From: Apostichopus japonicus
Taxonomy: Eukaryota; Echinodermata; Holothuroidea; Aspidochirotida; Stichopodidae
Direction: 5' to 3'
NCBI RefSeq assembly: GCF_037975245.1
Contig: NC_092568.1
Location: 18,435,001-18,495,000 of the forward strand
DNA: 60,000 nucleotides
Below, piece by piece: positions 32,075 through 43,809 of this stretch. The notes under the pieces are model-generated. The model was not told the origin of the DNA and did no database searches. It saw only the letters and a program-made list of their open reading frames with translations. Made by a program: the position numbers and the translations under genes. Position 1 is the stretch's first letter. Every line of letters begins with the position of its first letter.

Positions 32075-32140
32075 CAGTGGGTAGAGCAGTGGACTGGTAA
32101 CCCTGATGAACTGAGTTCGACTCCATCAACGATTATACAC
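32075..32140 (+). mobile_element. tRNA-like (Thr-type) sequence, probably a SINE head
   Basis: TGGTTCAGTGGGTAGAGC matches an A box, CTGGTAA looks like a tRNA-Thr(GGT) anticodon loop, and GAGTTCGACTCC is a B box. Acceptor pairing is poor, so a functional tRNA is unlikely. Confidence 0.45.
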
Positions 32141-35100
32141 GTTTAAAATTCTTTTTCTCTTTCAGCAGTCCACGCTGAAGTCTTGATATATTAATTCAAC
32201 CATATAATTTTCTAGCTGATGTGGTGGCCGATGCTATAGAGGGTGACGAAAGACTCATTCCTTGTCGGTCGTGTAAATCGTGGCTAGGGTTCAAGACAGG
32301 CCTCTGGCGATAATACCTCTGGCTGTGGCATGGTGCTTTTTTGTGGCCTAGGATCCCGTGCCATGTCTCCCTTGTTGTCGCAAAAGAACCCGGGGGGATG
32401 CGCAGAAGGTCGGTCAAATCGACCAGAAGCGTACTAGGTGGCGTGCGTGAATCCTTGCCTTTGGCCAGAGGTGGTGACATCTCTGCGACCGGCATGCTTG
32501 CAGCCACCGTCCACTGAATACGTGGCCTAATGAGGCGCTATTCTCCTAAATGTGAACCTATGGATGCCTTTAAGAGCCATATAATTATTTAATATTAAAA
32601 AACAACCTGTTTCAAACTAGCGCCATCGGATTCCTTAAAAGCCGTTTTTTTTTCTTATCACTCTGAAGGTGGTATGAATTTTATTGTAATGGGGTATTGG
32701 TAGTAAACAAAACAATCAAACAGTCATGCGGTAGACAAGGGTTTGCAGGAACTTAATTAAACTCATTGTTTGACATAAATGTGTTGGCAAAGATTTACAC
32801 TACCAACACCAAAGCAAGTATTTTATTCGTTGCAATGCCAGAGACATACAAGCCAGCAAGACCATAAGATAACATTTTAATATACATATAATTCAATCTA
32901 TATCACTTTTGCAAGAAAACCAAAGTAGACCATGCAGTGTCAATATCGTCCCATTATAAGCAACAGTGTCGTAGCAAATTCTCACACCGGATAGTAGTTA
33001 GGTAGTTTCAGAAACTGAGAACTTTGTTTGAGATTCACAAAAACGTATACCCCGTATTCTGTTTTGATAACTTCAGGAACAAAATTTACTTTGATATGCC
33101 GTAGACCGTTAAAAACCACTGCTCCCGGTCTAACTAGAGTTGTACAGCACATTATTTTGTTTGTTTGTTTTTTAGAATGACCCTTTAAACAGTTGAGGTT
33201 CACTAGTGAGAGTGACTGGACCTTTTAGATTAGTACACAGCTCATCAGACTTGTTCCTCGGTTGCACTACTAAACTCAATGGGAGAAATTAAGATTATAT
33301 GGTATCAAATGATATGTTTATAATTTTTTACAAATTTGTTATTAAGGACAAATGATGTTAAATGCCATCCAAGGGTGCTCTGTTGCTTACAGTATATGAA
33401 GATTAACGAATATATTCTGGTTGATCTTTCTGGTTAACATTAACTATAAGAACTGCAGTGAGGAGTCGACGTCACCATCAAGTTAGCCTAAACGAATATT
33501 CCAGAAATTAAGAACAGCTACAGAAACATTATTGTACTTAAAGTTGTCTGTTTTCTTTCTATTATAACATCAAGACTAAAATTCTGCCTTATTCATTATT
33601 TAATTATTTGAGTGAGTTATCAAGTTACAGCAAAATCTATCTGTCGATAATTATCCCATGATTGAATACCTGGGATACTTTTTAAGAAAAGTCACCAGGA
33701 AAAAACCTGGGCACGAAAACCAAACTACCGAACGTCTGATTCGCTCTTAACCCCAGTCCCCTTGCATCGAGACTGTAACTGTGTGATCATCGCCAGGTGT
33801 GTATAACCATTCTCCTCGAAAGGGAACAGATACTTCACATGATCTTCGGGATGTCTTCAACTTTGATGTCGGATGAATATTATCCTTGTTCTTTATTCTA
33901 TTTGTTTTACAAGTCAATGGACTGCATTCTGATGAACAATGAATAGATGAAGAAAACTGCTATGACTGGAATACCAAGTAGTCCCCGTTATGTTCAACAC
34001 GTAACACACTAATGGACTTTATCGATACTCATTGACGAACCACATCTTCTTTATTCGAAATAAGTATATAACAATAGATAGAGATTAATGCCATTCAAGT
34101 GGTGCATTTGCTTTCATATTAATGAAACCTGTACGACAAGATGTTTACGCCATGTGAGCAGTCGAGAATTCACAGTGAACGTTTAGCGTTTTAATCGGCT
34201 TCCGGTAACACATATCAAGCATTCAATTGGTGGCTATATAACGACGAAAAGACATTAAGCACATGGACATTAATATCCTCCTACTTGAGGTACGTATGTA
34301 AGGCTCATTTGCATCCAATATTTTCATTTGCTGTAAAATAGAGCATTTTTTTCGCAATCTGGGAAATCAAACTCGACCGCTTCGAGGAAACTTAAGGTCC
34401 CTGAAAAAAAAAAAACGTGTAATGATATCCCCTCGGTTGGACCATGGACGATTATATAAGAAAACCCCTTTCATGGGTTCCAAATGAGAAAAGAAATAGA
34501 AGACAATAAATTAAATTCGTTGTCAATTCGTTAATTGTTAGTGGATAGATCCAGTTATGTTTTTGTATTACGTTTGTTTGGTAAAGTAACGCAAACCCGG
34601 TCACGATGTGGTTCCAAGCGGTACCATCATCTTCTTAGAAGAGTCTTAGTTAAGGTAGCAGAAGCACACCCAACCATTAACAGGTGTCAATGTGAAAGAG
34701 ATGAACGACATACCCCCAAAAGGTAAGAACATGTTTATTCCACCCTGCAGGGAAATAGTAACTTAAAAGTTCTTTGACATGCAGACAAAGGTGATAGCTT
34801 GAACAAATCAAAATATTACAGAGCGTTTCTCATTTGCATTGATTTTTATAGACTTATTATTTATTACAGTACCTACTTTCCGTTATAAAGTTGGGATTCC
34901 CAAAATAATGGTGGATCGAACATGTTGAATTTCTGAGCATGTACCTAATAAGTTATGCTTTCAATGTTTTCAGTGTCAAGTGTGTAAATTCATACAGCTC
35001 CATACAGTATTAATAAAAGCATGGTAAACCTTTTGTCTGCACGCATCAAGACATGTACAACATGAATCCTATACCCTTTCTTCAAGTTTATGGTTGCAAC

Positions 35101-35995
35101 TACATTACAATAAAGTGTTGTTACCTTTAATACCATTAACCCTTCTAATTATCGGTAACAGAGAATCTTTTAGCATTCAGATTCCAGGCCATGTAACTTT
35201 AATCAATGTTGTGAACACTCTAATGTACGTGTTACATAAGGTGCAAGCTACTTCCATTCAAATATAGTACGCATCACTTGTGTTAACTAGATTATGAAAT
35301 TTCATTACTTTTAATTCTAACATATTTCAATTATTCTAAAAGTCATAAGGGGGAGGATATGGTATTCTTTGCAATTGAACAAAGCAAAATTTTGACTGGA
35401 ATGAACTACTACCAACTAAAGACCTTAGTTTAAAATTGCATTGCTTAATTGTGACCTTATGTTAGATGGTGTTGACAATTTACATTTTACTTTGAAGAGT
35501 TGACAGAATCAATGAAAGCTTATAGGCCCGATGCATCAGTCTGTACCTTTGGTACAAAGCAGCATTTTCAGGGGTCATTATAGGAGTCATAATAGTTTTA
35601 TTGCTCACTCACCACAAAGCAAAATAGCTTTTAATGATATTTTTCTCTCTTTGTCCATGTCTTATGGTATTACTTCTTATAAGCAAGGAGATAGTTTTAA
35701 TAGAAGTCTCTAACTGAGTGGAGAGACTTAAAGGGAAAGCCCTTTTGTCTGCAACTCCTTTGTATGTCATTACTAATTAAAAGCCAATGCTAGAATGTCC
35801 CGGATACATTACTGAGAAAAGGCATTGTTGTTTTAAATTCTGGCTTGTATACCTTTTCTCCCAGGCCCTTTCCAACTGGCTCTTTAACAATTTATATTAA
35901 AGTTAGCACCGCATGTGCCTGTACGCAATAACATACTTTTAAATATAAAAGTTCCCAAACTTTATACTTATGGTGACGTTCATTGGTACTATACT
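32141..35995. other. Intergenic, no gene recognised
   Basis: A GC-richer block at 32200-32520 is open on the - strand for 103 codons, but its product resembles nothing I know and it has no splice context. A segment ending at a good donor (AAAAG|GTAAGA at about 34726) could be a non-coding 5' exon of the downstream receptor gene. That is speculation. Confidence 0.3.
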
Positions 35996-35999
35996 ATCC

Positions 36000-36690
36000 T
36001 TGTTTAATATCAATCAAATATTCACAAACAAGGAATCCAAAGTTAACTTAGTACTCCAAAATAAAATTAGTACTCCCACACTGTACTCCCACACTGTAAG
36101 TTTTGCTAGTTTCTTGTCTGAAATATGAGGTAAAAGTTGGAAAATTTTAATTTAAGGATTTGTTTTCTATGAATAGCATATATTTGAGCTCAGACAGAAA
36201 TTAACTTGAGTTGCATCTTCAAATAGTCACGAACAAGGATTCCAAAGCTGAAACAGTACAACACAATAAATATCAGTACCCACACACTGCACTGTATCAC
36301 AAGAATTATATAAGGTTTGCTAGATTTTTGTCTGAAATATGAGGTCAAAGTTGTAATATTTTAATTCAAAGATTTGTTTTCTATGAAAAGCGCATATTAG
36401 AGCTCAGAAATAGAAAATAACTTGAGTTGCATCTTCAAATAGTCACGAAAAAGTACTCCAAAGTTAAAAGAGTCAAACACAATAAATATCAGTTCCCACA
36501 CACTGTACTGTATCACAATAATTATGTAAGGTTTCCTAATTTTCTTGTCTGAAATATGCGGTCAATGTTGGGAAATTTTAATTCAAAGATTTGTTTCCAA
36601 TAAAAGACACATATTTGAGTTCAGACATAGATATTAACTTGAGTTGCAACTTCAAATAGTCACAAAGAAGGACTCCAAAGTTAAAACAGT
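36000..36690 (+). repeat. Tandem satellite, about 217-bp unit, just over 3 copies
   Basis: The block AACTTGAGTTGCATCTTCAA, followed by ATAGTCACGA, starts at about 36203, 36419 and 36636, with a partial copy before. Each unit also has TTTTGTCTGAAATATG and AAGATTTGTTTTC. Confidence 0.9.
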
Positions 36691-36691
36691 A

Positions 36692-37012
36692 CTCTGATCA
36701 TTGTTTGATTCAACACCTTCATTTAGATACTATTTAGTCCCCAAATAATGTTCTAGATCCATTTATATTTTTGCAGGCCCATGAGAATAATTGATTATTG
36801 CCTATCCCCAGTTGCCTACCCACATCCTGACCTTCCCCCTACAGTATTCAAACGCTAGATTCAGTGCAATTGTATAAAAATCCTTATTAAAGTATATCTA
36901 CAGAGATGTACGGTGAGTATAATGTAGGTACAATCATTGTTTGAACCAACACCTTAATTTGGGTACTATGTAGTCCCCAAATAATGTTCTAGATCCATTC
37001 ATTTGGATTCTG
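36692..37012 (+). repeat. Direct repeat, about 80 bp, separated by about 160 bp
   Basis: ATCATTGTTTGA through AATAATGTTCTAGATCCATT occurs at 36697-36765 and again at about 36932-37000 with few changes. Confidence 0.85.
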
Positions 37013-37019
37013 TTGCAGT

Positions 37020-37500
37020 TTTGTTTTGTGGGGAAGTCAAAGGTCATTTGAAGTCACCATGGGCCAAATAGTGAAAACCTTGTGAACACGATATCTCAAG
37101 GAGTTAAGCTTGGACCAATCTCATATTTCGTGAGTAGATGGACCACATTTAGAAGCAACAGCCTATAGTTTTTTGTGGGGTCAAAGGTCACTTGGGGTCA
37201 CCAGGGTCAAATTGTGTGTAAACCTTGTAAACACGATATCTCAAGAAGGAAAGCTTGGATCAATCTCGTATTTCGCGTGAAGGGGTACCACATTGAGTAA
37301 AAGGTCCCAATTGTTTTTAGTAGAGGTCCAAGTCCATTTAGGGTAACTAGAGGTCAACTTGTGAAAACTTTGTACACACGATAACTCAAGAAGGGAAGGT
37401 TGGACGAATCTCAGAGTATTTAGTATGTAGTTGTTACACGGTCAGTACAAGAGTTTATTGAGGTCAAAGGTCTTTTGGAGTCACCAGACGCCAAATAGTG
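37020..37500 (+). repeat. Degenerate tandem repeat with AGGTCA half-sites
   Basis: About four units of 110-150 bp have the order GGTCAAAGGTCA, 'ttggggtcacc', 'cttgtgaacacgatatctcaag', then 'aagcttgga'. Related but more diverged units lie at 38885-39130. The style matches the repeat in gephyrin intron 9. Confidence 0.75.
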
Positions 37501-38884
37501 GAAACTTTCTTTAATAAGCTACCGTATCTCCCACCGACCAGCCTATCAGACAACATGTGCGTTACGCCTCATACGAATAGGAGGCTATTGGCAATTGGAG
37601 ATGAACTTATTGGCATTCGTAGAATCTAAAACTGAAAACTCGAACAAAATTGCATTGGCTTCAACGTGTCGCTCGGAAGCCTTACTTTGCGTGCCAAAAA
37701 AAGTGTACGTACTCTTTGTAGTACAGCGGTTCTATTAGAGATTTTCCGTCGTATTTGTTTCAGGTTGGATGTAGTTTCATTGTGACCAGGCAGCGTTAAT
37801 GAAACTTAACAGCTCGTCTAGTTAGACTTTTTACTATGACCACTGCGAATAATTGTGTAAAACGGTCTTAGTTTGGCAGTGAGTTCACGAGCTATTGTCT
37901 GGATCGGCTGTTGAACTCAATTTGGGTAGTCTCTTCCACCAGTCTCAGCATAGCTAGGTCTTAAAAGTAACGTTTCGATTTTCGTCACGTTTATGATTAT
38001 GGGACAACTTGAACAAACTTGGCTAGGCCTATGAGCAATTTTATGTTGTCTAGGCCAGCAACGGTTGGGTAAAATAGAGTTCGTTAACACAATAACGTGA
38101 AGAATACCAGTCAGAATACCAATACACTTAAGATGGCAAAACACCTCTTAAATGATTTCTTAAGGCAATTTTCCTACTGGCTATCAGTCATAATTTGCAA
38201 AGTATAGAACAATTTAAGGAGTTTTGAGACAAGTTTACTGTTGTTGCTGCTAGGACTTTTGGAAGATAGATGCTCTTACAACCTGAGATTTTCATTGCGT
38301 AAAAGATCGTTTTGATTTAGGCAGTGTAATGGAGTAATAGCGATATTTTTTCGCGCATCAATCTGCAGCTAAAAGACAAGATAAATAATTGGGAAAATGT
38401 ACGCAGTCGCTCTAATCGAACAGCAGTTCAAAGTAACAGTGAGGTACTGCATAGGCTTAGGACTCGCGCATACCTAGTTACTGTATAGTATATATATGCC
38501 TAGTAAAATAGAGGAACCCTAATGTAACAGAAGCCAAGCTATCTTCGTAGGTATTTTTATAGATGTTGTAGGCCTAGTTTTAGTTTTGTGAGACACTATA
38601 GTGGGCCTAGCTGCTTATTTATGATTCTGCGTCATGTTTTACTTTGTTCATACTTTTGGTGGAAAAAGGTTAAATTTCATATTGCACAGAAACATAATTT
38701 TCCAATGTGCAATTACGTAGCACAATGCATCTGCCTAAGTGTCTAATCTTTCCTCACAGAAAGTTTTGATGTTGTAGATCTGTACTATGGAGACTTGGAC
38801 AGCAATCATGAGCCTACTGGCGAGTGAAAGTTGGCACGGTCGCCAAATAGCGAGTACTTTTATAAATATTTGTCGAGGCCTGAA
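37501..38884. other. Intergenic, no gene recognised
   Basis: Unique-looking sequence. Short ORFs are unsupported. Confidence 0.4.
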
Positions 38885-39130
38885 AACCTTGAAAACATGA
38901 TTTCTCATGGTAGAAATCATGGATACTTTTCATACATGGTATATGGATTTGCCATATTGAGTACAAGAATCCTGTTGCTTGGGAGGTCAAATATCCTTTG
39001 AGGTCATTAGAGGTCAAACTGTGAAAAACCTTTTACATGATATCTAATGATGGAAATCGTGGATACCTCTAATACCTGGTGTGTGGATTCATAACATTGA
39101 GTACAACACCCTTATTGTTTTGGTGTATAG
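38885..39130 (+). repeat. Two diverged units of the AGGTCA repeat
   Basis: 'catgatttctcatggtagaaatcatggatac' and 'catgatatctaatgatggaaatcgtggatac' are paired copies about 120 bp apart. Each is preceded by a GTCAAA or GGTCAAAC segment, and they resemble the 37-kb block. Confidence 0.6.
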
Positions 39131-39418
39131 CCACGCACAGTAGACTGACCTGGGTTTATCATGCCATAGTGTTATTGTTTCAAAAAGGTGGTTCGTGCCA
39201 TTTCTATTGTAACAGCTAGTTCTGGTTATACTAAAATCTAGCAGTCTATTTCACTGAAGTCATCGAAACCTCAATGCATTTTGCATTCTGGTTTTGCATG
39301 TGACTCGCCCAAAGTGGAAACTCGAACATCACGGGTCGCTTTATTCTATTAGTATTTTAATTTATTATTATTGTTATTATTATAATTTTTTGAAGTAAAC
39401 TGGCTCAACTTTTATCTG

Positions 39419-39420
<2 letters not shown>

Positions 39421-39483
<63 letters not shown>
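39421..39483. repeat. (AT)n microsatellite
   Basis: About 31 uninterrupted AT dinucleotides. Confidence 0.98.
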
Positions 39484-39484
<1 letters not shown>

Positions 39485-40705
39485 GGTCATTGGTAAATTA
39501 AAGCTCTCGCCTTATTTAAAGACGTAAATACAATGGGCTTAACATTTTTGAAAAATGAATCTCATGTCAAAGTTACTTTCCTTATACTATACAAACTGAA
39601 GCCTCAAACCGATTTTAAAGCTAAACTTGTGACAGATGTTACTGACTCTGTTGATTTCTTTTTCATTTTCTGTTTTGCTTTTCAGACATATACGGCAAAA
39701 TATTTTCGATCTGAGAAGCTTCGAATATTATATGTGTGCGTTCCATTAGAAGTTTTGCTAAATTTAGCCCTAAAAGACAATCCTTTGGTAATATGATTGC
39801 TGACTACAATACTGAAATATTATATAGTATAAATTCAGGCCCGTGTGCAGCTTTTCCAAGGAGGGGGGGGGGGGTCGATCTTATGAAAAGCGTACCGTTT
39901 TAACGACTAACTCCGCTGGTTTCATGCCAAAGGCACGTGTATCGAGCGCCGAAGGTGCAAGCTACACATAGGAGATCTGGGATATGCTCCCCCCACCCCC
40001 GGAAAATTCTTGATATAAAAGCCTTTCCGCTATAAAGATTATAAAGATATAGAAGAAATATCGCATCAATAGGGAACGACTGGAAGAGTTGCAAACGTGA
40101 AGAAGCAGTCGCAGTCAAACAGAAGGATATATGATTATAATCGTACTCTCTCCATTCGGCAAGTATACTCGGCAAATGTGACATACCACACACAATACGA
40201 TATGATATAATACAAAGATCTTCATAGTCTAGCTAAATATGACTCTCTATATATATCCATGTTTCTACCTTCATGATCTGACCCATGTTTTGATCCCCCA
40301 GTCACATTGTCCAACAAGATTTGATACGGTAGGAGTAGCGAGTAGCCTGTAATTTATGACTGGATATCTTTTTAGCGTACAGATCACATCACGGTTGTCA
40401 ACCGTGATTGACAGACTGTTTTTCAAAGGCATTTAAACGCCATATGGGTCATTATAAAAATTCAAAATAGCCTCAAAATACTATAATAAATAAATAAACA
40501 ATAAAATGAGTATTGTAATACGTAGCAGACGAACTTTCAGGGGAAAGATTGAGAAGGGTGGCATAGCTTCTGTCAACCTGGAAAGAGAGCTTAAATCTAT
40601 TTTCCTACTTTTAGTTAAATTTTATTTATTGGGTTCTCAAAGGGAATGGGGTGGGGGGGGGGCTGGGGAACGATCGCTCCCATCGATCCCCCTGGTTACC
40701 TCCCT
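39484..40705. other. Intergenic, no gene recognised
   Basis: It contains two long G-runs (about 39861 and 40652) that look like arms of decayed G-rich MITEs. No paired end was found for either. Confidence 0.35.
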
Positions 40706-40723
40706 GACGCGCAATATTACTGG

Positions 40724-40921
40724 TTATGAGATAAGATCTCGCCTGCGATGGATCGTGAGAGTAATCTGGCCGCCGAAGTGTCGTCTGACTTTCGTCTGAC
40801 CATGGTGGGATTTTGCAATTTCATCAGCACGCCTAAGGATCGCCCTGTAGTCGGCTCTCCAGCAGGCCACTGATAACTGATCTGCCGTGGCGTCGAAAGC
40901 CAATTCGGGCCCTGGGTACAT
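40724..40921 (-). CDS. Unrecognised coding-like fragment
   Basis: A GC-richer block in an AT-rich region is open on the - strand and ends with TAA at 40724-40726. The product is basic and contains MYPGPELAFDATADQ and ADEIAKSHHGQTKVRRHFGG. The frame continues upstream to about 40945. I recognise no domain. It could be a relic of a mobile element, a processed gene remnant or chance. Confidence 0.2.
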   Translation of the reverse strand: MYPGPELAFDATADQLSVACWRADYRAILRRADEIAKSHHGQTKVRRHFGGQITLTIHRRRDLIS

Positions 40922-41649
40922 TCGTGTCGCCAGGCACCCATTTTCAACGCTTCATTTTGTCGAACGGTTTGTATAAAAATGAATAAAAACATATTATTGT
41001 TGACTCTCTACTTCTATGTGACCCTCATCAAGTTGACAGGCCTGCTGACCACTGACACACCGGGCTGCCCCGATGAACCTTACATTTCTGCGTCATCATT
41101 TCCGTGACGTCTCTTCCCTGGTGTCATAAACAGGCAGACCGACAAACCATCTACCAAACTGTATATGAATAAGAAATATAGATCTATATAATTAATAGAA
41201 TATAAGAAACTGACAAGTTGGTATAAAAAAAAACGGACAACCAGAAGAGACAAAGATTCATATTATATAGGCCTACGTAAATTGCGAGGCTATACTACAT
41301 GGTCCGTTGTGTATGTCCTAATATTTAACGTGTGTGGTTGTGTTTAAGGCCAGAGCTTGACAACGTCAGCCTGCGGCAACGATGAATGCGAGACACTGAT
41401 ATAAAATACATTTCGTTTGTCAATATTTCTTATCACCAATCAAATAAATTTTACGAAAACGATCGATATGAACAATTCTCGATAAAACCTGTTTGTCTTA
41501 AATTGTCCAGATTGCCTTCTTCTACTGTCTGTCTGCAGAACTATCTAAAAATTTTGCCTGCAACCATTTGCTCTCCCCCTCCTCAGTCGGTCATCAACAA
41601 ACCTCAGGGTCATTTTACAACCATTTTAACAACAAGTTATGTGTTCAAA

Positions 41650-42320
41650 CAGGCAAACAGGTACTTTCAATACTAACCTTAATAAGCTTGTCATTCTCCA
41701 AAACGGGCTGTGAGGCACATGACGTCTTCAGCTCCATGTGATAATACCTGTCATTTATTCTCCTCCTTGAACGTGCTCAAGTTCACTGATCTCATTTCTT
41801 TAAATGTTCTGACGTTTACTTACCGTGCTATGAACAATCTGCTTCCAAGTTTTTTTTATTTTTTTGCTACCTTTTATACAATTGGTTATTCTATTCACAA
41901 TTATAATACTAGACAAGCTGGTCATTTACGTGCTTCTTTTTGTCGTAATTCAAAGAGCATGCAAAGCCTCCGATTTCGTTCTATATCTTTGTGGAACAGA
42001 TTTCAACTTGAAATCTTATACTTCCGGGGCTTCAAAAGCCTTTATTGATTGTATCCGTTGTAAGGGATGGGAGATGGTGGTGGTGGGGAGTGGGGGGGGG
42101 GGCTAGTGTTATAGGTCTTATTTGTTAAGGTTATCTATTTTTTTGTGGGGGTAGTTCTTATATAGGTGTTTAGGTTATCTATTTTCTTTGATGGGAGTAC
42201 TCTATTCGATTGAGCCCAAAAGGGTTTCTTAGTTTACTTCCTTTCACATTTTTTTACTTATTTGCAGTTATATTGTCTTGTTCATCTTGTTATACTATGT
42301 GGTGAAACAAATAAATAAAT
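41650..42320 (+). mobile_element. 5'-truncated LINE, C-terminal part of ORF2 plus 3' end
   Basis: Two adjacent frames joined by a one-base shift near 41700 give NLNKLVILQ and KRAVRHM, then FTYRAMNNLLPSFF, IHNYNTRQAG and FRSISLWNRF. This is the order seen at the C terminus of CR1/L2-like reverse transcriptases. The 3' end carries AGCCCAAAAGGGTTTC, shared (inverted) with the fragments at 18.1 and 48.2 kb, then ends in AAATAAATAAATCT. It is frameshifted and dead. Confidence 0.75.
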
Positions 42321-43055
42321 CTAAAAAAATCTAACACCCATACTCGCCACTTCCTATCGTCTCTATAATAACCATTCTACCATTTTTAATACGTTAGTCA
42401 TTACCATATGATCTAAAAACCACAAACATCTGAATCTAAAGCAGAATGAGTTTTCATGATGTCATACATTCGATATAGATCCATAAATAAATCCCCTTTT
42501 TGGCTACTTCACACATATGCAAAAACAAAACAACTTTTCCATTGCCTTATAATTCAGTAAAATCAAAAAGGCGTGAACCATTTACCAGTGCAATTCTTTG
42601 TGCCTCTGAGTGCTGTTATTTATAGTTCAAGGACGGCCTTATAGTTGATGTACGTTAACGAAATGGAAACCCCCGTGTATGGTATTTTTACTGTGATGAC
42701 TGTGATCGATCGGAGTGCATTAGGATAAGGACTATTTGAGAATTATTATGACAAGTAATACACAGCTAATGCTAAATCTGGTTGAAGTCTTCTCATTTCC
42801 CAATCGTCCAATGGCATGGAGATTGTTTTCTATATTAGGGGTGCGGCCTACTTGTAAGACCTAAAGCCCGTACCACACTGCCCCAACTAATCAGGACCCG
42901 AGTCAACTCGACAGTCGTTACGTTACGTTACATGGCTAATCGCTGATAGTCGGACAGTAAATGCGGCTGTACTTAAGACTACGACTGTTTAAGATTTTTT
43001 TTTTGAAAGTCGTGTCGGCTTTCAGTCGGGAAAACTGAACGTGTCTTCCCGACTG
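42321..43055. other. Intergenic, upstream flank of the receptor gene
   Basis: No gene or clear promoter element recognised. Confidence 0.35.
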
Positions 43056-43195
43056 GCAGTCGGCAGGACATGCGTTGATTCAAGACAGTGGCAGTCGGCA
43101 TGGCATGCGGTGGCTCAAGACTGTGGGAGTCGGCATGGCGTGCGGTGGTTCAAAACTGTGGCAGTCGGCATGGCATGCGGTGGTTCAAGACTCCG
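43056..43195 (+). repeat. Minisatellite, 35-bp unit, 4 copies
   Basis: Units start at 43056, 43091, 43126 and 43161 with GCAGTCGGCATGGCATGCGG and differ by a few substitutions. As 35 is not a multiple of 3, all three frames look open and repetitive. No coding role is implied. Confidence 0.97.
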
Positions 43196-43809
43196 ATGTC
43201 AAGCTCAGGCCGAACAAGGCTTTGGAGGTCCCGAATCCGGTCTTATACCGACTATTTATCGCTTCCATAATACAAAATTAATAATAAAATATCAAAAAGT
43301 TCAATGTTGACCAATTGTCTTGCTCATAACTACATATACAGTACGACATACCACACACTATTATATTGCTACTAGTTACATTCCATATCAGTGATCTTTG
43401 CCAGGAAACAAAAGAACCGAAAAGAAACCGAAACAACAACATAATAGTTACAATACTAACGATGTCAATCGTTGGAAATTTACCACAATCTTTCATACGG
43501 TATTCTTTCGAAAAGCACAAACAATAAGGCATACGTACTATAATACAATAGTTCTATGGCTTCTTTAGAGTCTTTTTTTTTAGCAAATTGCCAGGAATGC
43601 ATAAATTCTTCAGCAGTGTTGGATGGAATTTTCCTACCGATGGTTCAGCGAACCATGACTACTTTGAATGCTTAAAAACACCAACTATTCACACAAAATT
43701 TCAGAGCTCGCCCGTGAAGACTACATACAATCATATATAGACCAGCAGCTTTGAGCCGTGTCGGATTTTTACCTTCAACGAATTAACCAATCTTTGACAA
43801 TTTATCATC

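Noticed and set aside
32075-32140. Functional tRNA-Thr
   Set aside because: Acceptor and T-stem pairing are poor; likely SINE-derived.
32196-32507. 103-codon ORF on the - strand
   Set aside because: Low-complexity product with no recognisable domain, and no promoter, splice or codon-use support.
43041-43310. Three overlapping ORFs with repetitive protein
   Set aside because: They are the three frames of a 35-bp minisatellite and carry no splice or homology support.
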